DNA of 64,000 bases from Acorus gramineus (taxonomy: Eukaryota > Streptophyta > Magnoliopsida > Acorales > Acoraceae). Position numbers and translations under genes: made by a program. Shown piece by piece: positions 33,724 to 45,660 of this stretch. The stretch spans positions 248,001 through 312,000 of the forward strand of contig CM060855.1 in NCBI GenBank assembly GCA_030737835.1, read 5' to 3'. The notes beneath the pieces were generated by a model that was not told the DNA's origin, ran no database searches, and was given only the letters and a program-made list of their open reading frames with translations. Position 1 is the stretch's first letter. The number at the start of each line of letters is the position of its first letter.

Positions 33724-34094
33724 GACACTTGGTTTGGTGGCATTGCAAGATGTGGAGTTGGGAAGGACCTTCCATTATTAGACAATATAAAGCCAGAAGC
33801 ACCACTCATGCAATTGATGTCAACCTCAGTTTCTTGAAAGGAATGGCCCTCATCCCATGTGTGTGTTAGTTAGTCCATTCCCATCAGTACTTTATCCTCC
33901 CATGCCAAGTTCAAAGGGTGCCCCAAAAACACCTTTTGTTGGGGGCTTGCCTTGAAAAACAAGACAAGCCAAAAACATTGCTTAACATCAATTGAAGATT
34001 GGCTCTCACACATTTTTGAGTCATTGCGGGGGTCATCTTGTTGGATCTGATTAGCTCCAATTGAGTAATTTTGTTGGCCACCATTTGTTGTCAC
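33724..34094 (-). pseudogene. Unrecognised degenerate coding-like segment
   Basis: On the minus strand an ORF of 74 codons ends in TAA at about 33870. The same frame then stays open for about 48 more codons, to a TAG near 33724. Composition looks protein-like (ANQIQQDDPRNDSKMCESQ upstream, NGRSFPTPHLAMPPNQVSLM at the end). I recognise no family. It may be a gene relic with one nonsense codon, or chance. Confidence 0.2.
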
Positions 34095-34869
34095 TAATCA
34101 GAATTGTTTGTTCAATTATCAAATGTAGTTCTCGATTGGCTGGAGCAATGGATTTGCTATTCGGTTCGAATACCCCTGAACTTGGGTTTGTGAGTGATTT
34201 CATGCATTTAGGGTTTGATCTGCATTTTGATCACAACAATTCACAGTATATTCATTGGCACAGTTCAAAAATATTTGTTGGCACCGTTAAGATCTGCATT
34301 TGTGTGGAATTTATAGTTAAAACGTCAAACAGAGTTAATTTTTTTTTTTATTATTGTTATTCATGTTGCAACCTCGAAGTGTCTTCGTTGAATAGCCAAA
34401 GTTTAAAAATCTCTTAGGATAATATTTTTCAAAACCAAATCAGAATTATGTGAAATCCAATAAATGGTATGTGAAAGCAGATAATCTCACCTTACACGTG
34501 ACAACTAAGGATTTGATGAGGGACGAATGGCTAACGACCATCATTGAGGTGGGGGACGTCGGTCTCCACTCCACAAGCGAAGCGACTTGCTTTCAAAAAC
34601 CTCTCTGATGCTAAAGTTAATGACAAATCGAAGTATATGTCTTCTTCTCCGTTTTAAATGTATGCTTACCTTCTTATTTATGTTCAGGCTCCATCAAATT
34701 TTGCTATGATCTTCATACTGATTATGCAAATTTGGGGTTAATATTTTATTAAGGTTCCCAGATTCCTAGTGATATTGCAAGGCGTTATGACCACAATTCT
34801 TGGGCGCAATATGTGATGGTTGTTATGGCACATGGTCCTAATCCCTAACGAGGGGTGGTTATGCTGAAC

Positions 34870-35105
34870 AAATATTTGGCCGATCAATTGATCAGGGTGT
34901 TCGATCGATCCGTTGTCGATCAGGTGTCTTTGATGAATCAGACGACCAAATGAGCCCAATCGATTAACCGATAATGATTGAATGGCTGGCCGGCTCGATC
35001 AATAGCCTATGATTGATCGACCTATAATATATGGTCGATCGATCACCTTTAATCGATCTAAAACAGCCCATTTGTCTTTAGTGGATCGATCATATTGACA
35101 TGTAT
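34870..35105. repeat. GATC / CGATCGATC-rich patch
   Basis: About a dozen degenerate TGATCGATC-type motifs occur in 240 bp, for example at 34880, 34903, 35036 and 35090. They are not in regular tandem. This could be the subterminal part of an unidentified TIR element. Confidence 0.5.
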
Positions 35106-35739
35106 CGCGCTCATATTGATAGTTCTATTTAATTTAAATTAGACAAAAGAATGATAATACAAGGTGAGAATGGCATTGAAAAAAAGGAGAAACATTAAGG
35201 TCAATCATTCTTGCAATTTCTTCAATCCCTAACGCGTTTTAATTTTTTTTTTAAAGATTTATACTTGGCTACCGTAATATTTCTATAAAAAATTGAATTA
35301 ATTACTTAAATAAATTAACTTTTCATAAAATAAATGGGACTGCAAACAAAATTACATTTCTCTTAACATAGTAAAAAACACCTCTCTATTTTTTTTTTAT
35401 TATTATTCTTTTTCATGAAACAGACAAACAAACACAGTGGAGTTATGGTGCATATGAAATCCGACATGATTTTCCATCTAGGATCCTTTTGTACTAAATG
35501 CATTGACTACACTCTAATAGTCAAATAATGACCAATTAATAAATCATATAACTATGATTAGATTCATAGGCTTTGTTATATATTAGGTATGCTTTCAATT
35601 ACAGAGTTACTGTTCAGGCTTACAAAATTGGGTGAAAGTGATTAATGTTGGAATGATTCACATCTATAGATTTGCCTTAAAATCCACAAGTAGATATTCC
35701 CTTATCTCTATGTCAAATATTATATGATCTAACCATATC
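35106..35739. other. Intergenic AT-rich DNA, nothing recognised
   Basis: No ORF with family resemblance, no tRNA and no clear repeat borders. Confidence 0.4.
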
Positions 35740-35960
35740 ACAGTATATTTGATAAAAGAGTATTCTTACATTCAGTTTTTTTTACAATTTTGAATTCTAG
35801 TAAAACATATATCTCGTTAGACGATGTATATATCTTGTTAAATATTTTCTTACACTTACTAAAAATAGGTTTATTCAATTCGAAATGGAGCGATATACAT
35901 TTTGTATCAAAATATATACCTCATTAGATGATGCTTACTATTTTTTTAAAAATAAAAATA
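35740..35960 (+). repeat. MITE family A, copy 2
   Basis: Shares ATATATCTCGTTAGACGATG, TAGGTTTATTCAATTCGAAA and 'TACATTTTGTATCAAAATATATACCTCATTAG' with the other family members. Ends approximate. Confidence 0.5.
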
Positions 35961-36699
35961 TGTGTGGTTTGAGTTTTGGTCGATAAATGTGACTGAGTTT
36001 TAACATTTTCCTTAATAAAATGAGCCTCTCGGGTTTCCAAATAAATTGCAATAAAGTCCAAGAATGTTTTAAACATTGCCGCGTAGTCCCTCTAGTCTTG
36101 CATGGTCCCATGTCTCTTTCAGAACTAACTCTCCCATCCAAAGCAGCCTTGATAAGCTCACCCAATGGTGAGAATAAATAAATCAAACTTTTTATAGTAC
36201 TCAAATCTTGACCCATGTTAGGTCAGATTCCACTCTAATTAATAACAACTTAGATTAGCATGAATCAAACTGAATCACACATGATTTAAAACCGAACTCT
36301 CTTATCATCGGAGCTGAATTTGTTTAATTATTATACCCTAAATGAAACTTACACAATTCTCTTCAAGTCGGCTTTGGTTTCAATTCCTTATAAGGAAAGT
36401 AACTAATAATGATTTATTTACAAAGGAATAGATCCAAACTTGATAGTGAAGAGATTTCATAAGCCAATACATGCATGTACACATGCATGAGCCACATGCT
36501 CCTCACAAGAAATATAAATCCTAATTTGAAAATCAGTTAGATTAAAATATTTTTAATTCTACATTATTAAAACTTCAATCCAAACCGAATTAGAAATGTA
36601 AATGATATGTCTAGCTCCGTGTGTAGCATTATTTGTAATCTATTACCATTTTTTTTTTAAATTATACATTGTCTATTGAAACACGTACTATTATATGAA

Positions 36700-36860
36700 T
36701 TGAAATATGCATATATACTAGTGTATGTTTTCTTTTAAAAAATGAATAAATTTTTTTGTCTCATACACTGTGATAGAGCTCATACACCGTAATAACGTAG
36801 TACAATTTATGGGGCTATATATATATGAGGCTACAAAATAGATTGTGTGTATCAATGCTC
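36700..36860 (+). repeat. Repeat family B, copy overlapping the putative promoter of the gene at 37103
   Basis: CATACACTGTGATAGAGCTC, CACCGTAATAACG and GCTACAAAATAGATTGTGTG recur in diverged form at 54650-54760 (CATACACTATGATAAA; GCAAAATAGACTGAATG). The TATA-like CTATATATATATG at 36814-36826 lies inside it. Confidence 0.5.
36814..36826 (+). promoter_or_regulatory. Candidate TATA box for the gene at 37103
   Basis: CTATATATATATG lies about 280 bases before the ATG. There is no better TATA nearer. It sits within a dispersed repeat, so its use as a promoter is only inferred. Confidence 0.35.
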
Positions 36861-36875
36861 AATTAGAAATGTCAA

Positions 36876-36973
36876 AAGGTACCCCAAGGAGATAGTGAGA
36901 AAGTGAGTGATACACAAGGGTGGGTAAGGTACCCCAGGGAGAGTGAGAAAGTGAGTGATACACAAGGGTGGGT
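36876..36973 (+). repeat. Imperfect 50-bp tandem duplication in the leader region
   Basis: GGTACCCCAAGGAGATAGTG and the following GAGAAAGTGAGTGATACACA recur as GGTACCCCAGGGAGAGTGAG onward. The two copies differ by a few bases. Confidence 0.85.
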
Positions 36974-37102
36974 GCAAAATAAACATCAGCCCATCCATCC
37001 CCTTCATTCGATGCAAAACTCTCAATTCTCTCAAACACACAACCCATACTCTTCCTCTCTCAAACTTTCCAACCCCTCAAAAAATTCAATCAAAGGACAC
37101 AG

Positions 37103-38426
37103 ATGAACAACATCTATGGAGAAGAGAATCCATATTGCTGCTACTACCACCCAAAGGAGATGATAATAGGCATATGTTCCTTGTGTTTGAAAGAGAGGCT
37201 CCTCATATTGGCCTCAAAGCAAGGCATTAGTACTCACAAGGACACCCAAACAACACCATTTGGGAGGGTTGTCCTCCAGAGGAAGCCCTCCACCAAATCC
37301 CTCCCAAAAGTCTTCACCTTCCTCAACAGCCGCCTCGACGATCCCCGGCATCGTCCGCCACCACCCGACGACATCTCCGACGACGATAATGACACAATAA
37401 TTAGCCAAGATGGTATGTCAAAATTAAGCTTAACCACATTAATTATGGTTCATTGTTATATGAGTTTATATATATACACATATATTACTTGGTTGATGAA
37501 ACTCACCTTTATTTGTGTTTGAATTTTCTGTTCTTTCTCCTCTTCTATGGTTAATTTTGGATGTAGAGAGCATTTTAAAGGAACCAACATAAATGAAATT
37601 CAAACATTTGGCTTGAATAATTAAAAAGTTGGTTAGCTGCATCACTTGAAGTAAAATTCATATCCATCAAGATCATGTGGAGAAATAGAAGTTTTCATGT
37701 ATTGATAATTTGATTTACATTTCCTATTGGTCATTGAAATGATCAATAAATAATGTGTTATTTTTTTTTAATTGATTACATTACCTATAGCTCAATTACA
37801 TTTGCAAAAAGTACTAACCAAAGTAACAAAAAGTACAATATGCGTGCACTTAAATCTAAAACATCTCAAATGGACAATTTGGTTGCACTAGTTGATACAA
37901 TTTAACAAAAAGTACAATATGCGTGCACTTAAATCTAAAACATCTCAAATGGACAATTTGGTTGCACTAGTTGATACAATTTTAAAATAGCCAACCATAC
38001 AAACTACATTGATTTATGTAAAAATTATGGAAACCAAGGTTTATAAATTAACCACTAATGACAAACTGTTCTTGGATCACTCACACAGACTCTTTCATAT
38101 CGATCAAGTTCGAGGACGATGGGAAGGCCTCATGGGACAAGGCGAGGAAGGCGGTGGAGGCGGCGGTGGCCGAGGCACGAGAGCGCGGGAGCGCCTCGAG
38201 ATGCATGGTCGAGCACTCGAAGCAGCAGCCGCCGCCCGGGCGGGAGGCGATGAGGTGGCGGAGGCGGATAGGGCACATGTTCCAGTTGCTCAAGTGGAGA
38301 CGGCAGGGGAAGGCGGGGGTGGTGGGGGGTGGTGCGTGCCACGTGGGGTTGGGTGGTAGGGTTGATGGGATGATGGGGAGGAGTTGGATGAGGAGCTTGA
38401 CTAGGAGGAGGACTACTGAATTATGA
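37103..38426 (+). CDS. Uncharacterised plant protein, two exons, 215 aa
   Basis: Exon 1 is 37103-37412 and exon 2 is 38089-38426. They join through a split GAC codon, giving SQD|DSFISIKFEDDG. I recognise the outline of a plant-only family of unknown function: an N-terminal Cys/His segment (C12, C13, H16, then CSLC at 25-28), then ERLLILASKQG, a variable proline-rich stretch, SFISIKFEDDGKASWDK, and a basic tail RWRRRIGHMFQLLKWRR. The Cys/His spacing could bind zinc, which is inference. There is no signal peptide or membrane segment. Exon 2 is strikingly GC-rich against its AT-rich surroundings. Upstream lies a duplicated leader, and in the intron a perfect 79-bp tandem repeat. No lesion was seen. 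Confidence 0.8.
37825..37982 (+). repeat. Perfect 79-bp tandem duplication in the intron
   Basis: The unit starting AACAAAAAGTACAATATGCG at 37825 repeats without change at 37904. Identity suggests a recent event. Confidence 0.95.
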
Positions 38427-38938
38427 ATTTACGGACAGTATTAAATACAATCTCATTTACAGTCTCGCATGCAGTCTTATATGTATCTATTGAGATATAT
38501 AAATATGTAAAATTTTACTTTTCATAAGTTGGTTCATATAATTTATTAGATTATATATTCCTTATTATATGAATGCATATGCTTAATTATAGTAAGCATA
38601 CACTTATGAAAAGTTAAAAGAAAAAATATGTGATGACTGCATATGAGTTTGTAACTGTATATAGGATTATCCATGCATTGTACTGGAGAAGGGTTGGTTT
38701 TTGTTGTCCATAAAAGGAAGTGTCTTGTTGTGTCTTGGTGTGTGAATTACTATTATATACATTATTCAAGTGTGGGGAGTGCAAAAGAATGGTGTTGCCT
38801 GTTTTTGTTTATTTGTACATGGAACTTCTTGTAGAATGTGAAGACATTACACTATTGAAGGAATTTCTTTCTTATGTCAAATCCAGATCAGTGGTCAGAG
38901 CAGTGAATCACATTTTTAAATACTATTTTAAAAATAAA
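38427..38938 (+). other. Intergenic, nothing recognised
   Basis: Downstream flank of the two-exon gene, up to the left TIR of the MULE. A 119-codon ORF starting at 38720 runs into the MULE TIR and has no recognisable family. Confidence 0.4.
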
Positions 38939-39060
38939 GGGGGAATTGGCGAAATACCCCTGGACCCAAGCAGTCATTATTTACCTGACTTTTGCAAAAA
39001 AAAATTATACCCCTGCTTTTTGGTTTGCTTTTTTTTTTTGCCCCTGTTTTTTTTTCTAAT
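38939..39060 (+). repeat. Left terminal inverted repeat of the MULE
   Basis: The first 35 bases match the inverted right end closely. Beyond that both arms keep a loose ACCCCT-plus-T-run theme with indels. Confidence 0.75.
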
Positions 39061-39383
39061 CCCTTCTCTACCCTTTTAGGTACGACAAACCCTTCTCTAA
39101 ACCCTCTTCTTCTTCTTCGAGCGGTCAAAACCCCTACTTTTTGTTCTCCTCCTCCTCTCCCAAAGAATCCATTTTTCTCTTCTTCTTCTTCTTCGTCGTC
39201 CCCAAATCCTTTATCGCTGAGCACCGATCTCCCACCGTCGCCGTTCACCGTTCTCCTATTAGCCCAATCTACCACCGTACGACCTCTCACTAGCCCGATC
39301 TACCACCATATGATCTCTCACGGCCCGATATCACACCGCCCCGTCTCCCGTCGCCCGATCTCACCCCGAACGAGCCATCACTG

Positions 39384-42018
39384 ATGTCTTCAATACCTGC
39401 TATTTGTAAATACAAAGATGATGCATGTGTGATAAGTGTTGGAGAAAATACTCAATTTCAGAGTTTCATTGTGAGGTTGTGTTCAAGATGGAAGTTGGAT
39501 CCATAACAAATGATCGTGAAATACGCTATTCCCTAGACCGACAAAGAATTCGCGTCAGTCATCGATGACTGCGAATTGAAGCAGATGGTTGATGTGCATT
39601 TTCACTTCTATGCAAAGCTCATACATATTTATCTTCAAAATTCCGGCAGTGATAGATATTTATTTATTTCTGTATACTGTAATGTCAAACTGTCATTTAG
39701 TACACGAGAACTGTAATTTATAAATCTATTTTAGTTAATGTACATTTTCCACATTAGATTTTGTATGCATACTTAGGTATTGTAATTTCCGTTGTCATGT
39801 GTAGCTTATATGTCATTTTATTATGTAATTATCATACATTATATTTGTAATCTGTATCGTCATGTTGCTTATCATAGTTATTCTGTGAATTGATAATTCC
39901 ATTAAGTGAGTTTATTCTTATATTCTGTAACGCATAGTATATTTTCTGTAAATACAATTACACCTGAAGGTAGCCCCATTCACAGGAATGGCTCATGCGA
40001 AGGTGATAATGAAAACACAGTTGAGCAACCAAATGCATTGGAACTGGCAAACATCCAAAACAGTGAAACTAGTGACGCTCATAGCCTAATGATTAGCATG
40101 TGGGGTGATCTCATTAGACAGCCTGGTCAAATCTTTCATAATGTGAATCACTTTCATCGTGACCTTTGCAACTTTGCTATTGCACACGGGTTTGATTACC
40201 ATCTAATTTAGAGCGACCAAACCTGAGTTACTACAAAATGTGCTGCTTTCAATCGCGCTTGGCGTATTCATGCATCGCTTTTGCAAGCATTTGAGGGGGG
40301 GGAAATGTTTAGAATTAAGACTTACGTACCAACACATACTTGTGGGGGTAGTTTGCGAAGAGCAGGGCATCCCAAGGCCGGCAAGAAATGGGTTCAGAAC
40401 TTGTTAGAGACGATCTTCAAGTTAATCCCCTATTCACTGCAAAGGATACGAGGATCCAACTGAATAGACGGTTTGGGATGAATGTGTCATATGATCAGTC
40501 GTGGCACGGAAAGGAGATTGCGAATAAAGAATTGCATGGCAATGAATTTTGTTCTTTTGATCAAATGAGATGGTATAAAAATGCGGTTGAAGCCACTAAT
40601 CCAGGTAGTTTAGTGGTGATTGAAACGGATAGCACACAACGATTCAAGTATTTCTTCATTTGTTTTCGAGCATGTGTTGAAGGTTTTGAGACCGGATGTA
40701 GACATATGTTGTGTGTTGATGCAACATTCTTGAAGTCTAGATTTCAAGGAATAATGTTGGCCGCCTCAGCATACAACGCCGAAGATAAGCTTTATCCTGT
40801 CGCGTTCGCAGTTGTTGATAATGAGAATTATGATTCTTGGTTGTGGTTCTTTACCAATTTGAAGAATGCTCTTACTAGTGAACGTCGAATTACATTTATT
40901 TCTGACAGGTCAAGAGGTTTGATTGTTGCCGTGAAACAAACTTTTCCAGATTCATATCATTCTTTTTGACTTAGGCATTTGAAGATGAATTTTAAGAGTA
41001 CTGTTTTGAGGCAATATGACAAAACACACAAGGCAGTTCTGTCCAGTCTGCTTGATTCTGTTGCATATTTCTTTACAAGAGCTGGATATGAAAAAGCACT
41101 TGAAGATTTGATAAGGGATGTGCCACAAGCTGAGGTCTGGATGGCAGAACATGGTCCTGAGCATTGGTGTAATGCACTTTTTCAGGGTGACCGTTATGGG
41201 GTAAGTTATCCACTATCATATCTTTCTGTGTTTATGCATTCATGTTTCTGTATCCTTCTTCCAAATGTATGTCGTTAATAGTTTTGTTTCTGTACTTTGT
41301 TTAGATCCGTAATTGGGTTTCTAGTTACTGTAAATAATGTCGTTATTTTCATAACATATTTAATTATTTTTGTACATTGTTTTATATTATGTATTCCAAC
41401 CTGGCCAAATCATTCAACAGTTGTATCATGCAAGCACGTCAATTGACGATTTTACAAATGATTGATCACATTCGTGCCTAGATTATGGATTTAATAGCAA
41501 GGAGGAGGATTAAGTCCGCAACATGGCAAACTTTGATGTGTCCTATAGTACACAAGACTTGAAGAGATGAATGAGGAGAGAAGGGGAATGGAGGTCAGAC
41601 CATCCGATGGTCAAAAGTATGAGGTTTTGGCTAGGGACTGCACATATGAGGTAAACATAAAAGATCGGACATGCCTATGTAGAAAGTGGCAGGTTACGAA
41701 ATTACCGTGCGTCCATGCCTCTGCGGTCCTTGTGAGCTCAATGAATCACTGCACACATGGTGTGACCCATTGTACACTACTGAAACGTATAGAAAAACTT
41801 GTGCACTTAATATCTTTCCAATACCTACAATGGGGTTGCCATGACCAGAGTTGAATGACATCGTGATCAAGCCACCAACGATGAAGAAGAGAGCTGGAAG
41901 AAAGAAGAAAAGAAGAATTCCATCCAGATGTGAGATTGATACATTGCCTTATAGGTGCTATTTCTACAAATAGTTTGGTGACAATCGACAAACGTGCGAG
42001 AACCCATTGCAGGTCTAG
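39384..42018 (+). pseudogene. MULE transposase, decayed
   Basis: From the ATG the frame reads MSSIPAICKYKDDACVISVG, a PB1-like N-terminal region, with an early TAA. Next come FNRAWRIHASLLQAFEGG and PTHTCGGSLRRAGHPKAGKK (about 40250-40385), with TAG and TGA before them. After a frameshift near 40388 the DDE domain begins. CVDATFLKSRFQG carries the first Asp at 40718-40720, and FISDRSRGL the second at 40904-40906. A TGA at about 40967 replaces the cysteine of the expected CLRHLK. An intron-like GTAAGT follows DRYG at about 41200. The SWIM zinc finger is CLCRKWQVTKLPCVHA (41672-41722), then a poor CCHC knuckle. At least four stops and one frameshift mean no full transposase can be made. Confidence 0.85.
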
Positions 42019-43974
42019 CATCAGCATTTTAGAGCGTTTCTCTAGTCAATTTGTATCAGTACTGTGTGTTATGCTATCCGTTCTTTGAACCGCTTCTATA
42101 TTCTTGTTATGTGTTTAATCGTTCTGTAAGGATATTATTATTATTATTCTGTGTATGACGATCTGTTTAATTCTAACTTCGTCTTACGTTTAAGAGCATT
42201 AGTTTGATGTGTAAGTGCATTATTTTCTTTAACGTGATCAAGCCAATATGTTAGCTATTTAATAGTTTTTGTAAACATTAAATCATTTTCTATAATTCGT
42301 GAGCGTATGACTTGTAACTTAAAAATCAATTGATAAATACAAATCAGTACATTACACTTGAAAATATATAATTACAAATAAACATACAGATATCAATGCA
42401 TAACACCTGAGAAACATAATTCGTCGTATTTCATGTATTATGCATGTCATTCATAAGGTATGGAAATTTAGAGTATGGGTTACAGAAAATATAAATCAAT
42501 TTACAGAACTACAACTTCTAGTTACATAATGGATTTATAATGTTACATAAATTATTTACAGTATGTTGTTTGATGTGTAACTTGAACTGTTACAGAAACC
42601 GTAACTTGTACTTACAGAAATTATGAATGAACTTACGGAATCCGTGACACTAGTTACTGTGGGTGAAAGTTATATTTTTATTTTGTTAAAAATATGTCCA
42701 AGTTACAAAAAGATGGTTAAACATAAAGATTGTTAAACATGCATTCCAAGAGTTAATTAAAAATAGATTAAGCATACATTCCAAAAGTATCAAACGTTTG
42801 AATTACAGCGCTCTGCGGCAATCCTAATGAAGTCATTGGTTGTCTTCCCCCTTATCCTCTTCATGTCCTGCTGGGTGAAATCAAACCCACTGAAAGGCCT
42901 TCAGACTATACAATCGACATACTTTATAACAAAGAATGCGCAGCTACACATGCAACAATTAGTCAAACACCTAAACAAATTTTCACTTAGAAGAGAAGTA
43001 CAACATTAGTAATAACGGAAACACAAATTGAAAACATATAAGAAGCATATATATACTTGCTTTCCTGCTAGGGCAGATTTTTTACATAGTTTATCTTCCA
43101 TTTAAAAATATCGACAATGGTTATGTATTCATGGAAGAACTTTTTTATGCATTCTACCCAGTCAAACACATGTTTCTTGTAACGAGTTATAAGCAAAAAA
43201 ACCCTCCTCGCAGAAGTCCAACACCACCAAATGCCAGTGCAAATTGTTGTTGAGGACAAAAATATATTTATCCGCTTCACTGATGATATCATCTTTGCAC
43301 TTGACATGAAGCGGGACATGAAACCAAGTTGATCTTTCTCTCCCTTTTGCATGGTAAGGCGCTGAAAAGACAGATTCATACATATAGTAATTCATATATA
43401 TATGTAATTACATATAAAATGCTGTAACATATAATATTGTAACTGTTAACGAATACAGTTACATGTACAAAATGCTTCATGAACAAGCACCTCTAGTAGT
43501 TTTTCACATCCTCATTCAATATCCTCTCATCAAGTATGTCGAAATATGCATCGATGACATATCCCTCAGTCCTCGACCCATCAATAATATGTCAGGAATC
43601 TCTCGATCCATCCTTTGTCATCGTTTGACAATAAATCATGCCCATCGTAATCTCTTCCCTCTTCAATGACCCCGGGCACGCCAAGCCCAATGGATGAACG
43701 TTGTTGTAAACTCTCAATATTGCAAACAACATGCTACTGGCAACACAAAATTCACAGAAATTGGTATATAATTACAGGTATTATATGAGTAGTTACAGAA
43801 ACTAGATAAAACATTTACAGTTTTTCCTCATCTATTTAACTGTTGTCCACAACCTGAAAAACCTCCACCACTTGCCCCTGTATTATTTACAAATATATAA
43901 AGCAATAAATACAGATATAACTTCAATAACTACAGAAACCAATATGACATGTATAAATATACCTCTTCCAGTTG

Positions 43975-44390
43975 ACTATCAACTACAACCTGGTCAGGTT
44001 CTTTCTCCTCCTCCTCCTCATTCCGCATCACCTCCTCCTTCCCCTTCTCCTCCTTCTCTTTGATCTCCTTCCCCTGCTCCACCTTTTGTATGGCCTCTTT
44101 TACCTGCTCCTCCTCCTCTTTGTCCTCCATCCGCTGCTCCTCCACACTGTCAACCCCCTTCCCCTTATCCTCCTCCCCCTTCCCATCCCCCTCACCCATT
44201 CCCTCCCCCTCTTTCACCTGCTCCTCCTTCTGCTTCTTGACGCCCTTCTCATCCCCCTCACCCATCCCCTCCCCCCCTATCCCCTCCTCATCTCCTTTTT
44301 CCTTTTCATCTCCACTCCCCTGCTCCTCCTCCTTCCCATTCTCATGTTTCTTCTTATCCCTCTTTCTCCTCTTCGCCTTTCTCCTTTTCA
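43975..44390 (-). repeat. Purine-biased low-complexity region coding a K/E/G-rich linker
   Basis: The plus strand is almost pure CTCCTC-like sequence. On the minus strand it encodes repeats such as GEGMGEGDEKG and GEGMGEGDGKG and runs of EEE and KEK. Plus-strand ORFs here (Leu/Pro/Ser-rich) are mirror artefacts. Confidence 0.8.
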
Positions 44391-45378
44391 CCCTTTTCCA
44401 CCATGTCCTTCTTTCCCTTCTACATATTATTATAAAAATAGATCAATGATAAGATATTTCATTTATGATATTATACATTAAAAAATTGATGAAAGAATCA
44501 GAATATACCATCTTCTTGACTTGGTCCACAAAGGATGGCCCTATCTTCTTTGAAGTATCCTATTCTTTGGTTGCTTCTTAATCCTTATGATCATCGAAGG
44601 AGGGGTTGGGTTCAAGATTTCGCTCCTCCTCGTAGGGGCTATAGTCTTCTTTGTGGGTTTTTTGGGGGGGTTTCTTCTTTAATTTTTGCTCCTAATCACA
44701 GAGATGGAGTCCCCCACCACCTTATCAACCACCGCCAATGCCTCCGACAAATCCATATTCCTGCTAGACAATGGGAAGATCCCCTGGTGTGGCACTGATA
44801 GAGTGGAGGGCTCTGCGGGTGGATCCTTGTGTACACTTTGAAGAGAGGCAATTTGTTTCTGTAAATTTTGAATGAGTAAGCCATGGTCCACTTTCATGGT
44901 TTGCATGCGCTTGTTGAGCCTCTGGACTTCCTGTTGGAGCTAGTTATTTTGCTTCCTCAACTCCTTAATGAGCACCTTCTCCCCTCTCTTTGCTTCTTGT
45001 TCTCTTTTTTTCTTTCCCTTACTTTCTTCTTCCCCACCCTCCTCCCCCTTCTTTTATTCTTTTCTCTTTTTCTTCCCCCTACTCTCTTCCACCACCTCCA
45101 CTAATTTTCTCTTGCCCTTACCCTCGATTATCCCCTCTTTTATTCTCCTTTGAATGGCCCCCATCTTCAGTTTCTCAAGTACCAACGCCTCCTCATGCGA
45201 CCTAAATAGGTGCTCCTCCTGTTGGCCTATATTGAGTTCCGGATCAACCTGACATTACAATCAAGTTTTATAAAAAACACAACCTTACAAAATCATAAAC
45301 ATGAAAATGATCAGGTTATAGTATACATTAGGTATTTACAGCATACAATATATCGGTTTACAAACACAAATATAAAAG

Positions 45379-45660
45379 TTACAGTAATGAATATAGTACT
45401 TATGAAACATATAATTACAACTAACAATGAATCCAATTACAGTAATTAAATATATATTTACAGTAACAAATTTAAAAGATTACAGTAATGGATATAGTAC
45501 GTATAGAAAATATAATTACAGCAAACAATGCATCCGATTACAGTAATTAATTATATATTTACAGTAACAAATTTATAAGTTACAGTAAAGAATGTAATAC
45601 ATATAAAAAATAAAATTACAGCAAACAATGAAGCAGGTTATAATCATTAACAATCCAACT
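45379..45660. repeat. About 100-bp tandem repeat, nearly three units
   Basis: TTACAGTAA-initiated units begin at 45379, 45480 and 45580 and share CAAACAATG and ATATATATTTACAGTAACAA blocks. It lies in an intron of the MULE protease gene. The TTACAG motif is over-represented across 42.3-47.7 kb. Confidence 0.8.

Noticed and set aside
38081..38342. Minus-strand ORFs of 70 codons
   Set aside because: Antisense shadows of the GC-rich second exon of the gene at 37103-38426.
44060..44481. Plus-strand ORFs rich in Ser, Pro and Leu
   Set aside because: Mirror of the CTC/GAG low-complexity linker encoded on the minus strand.
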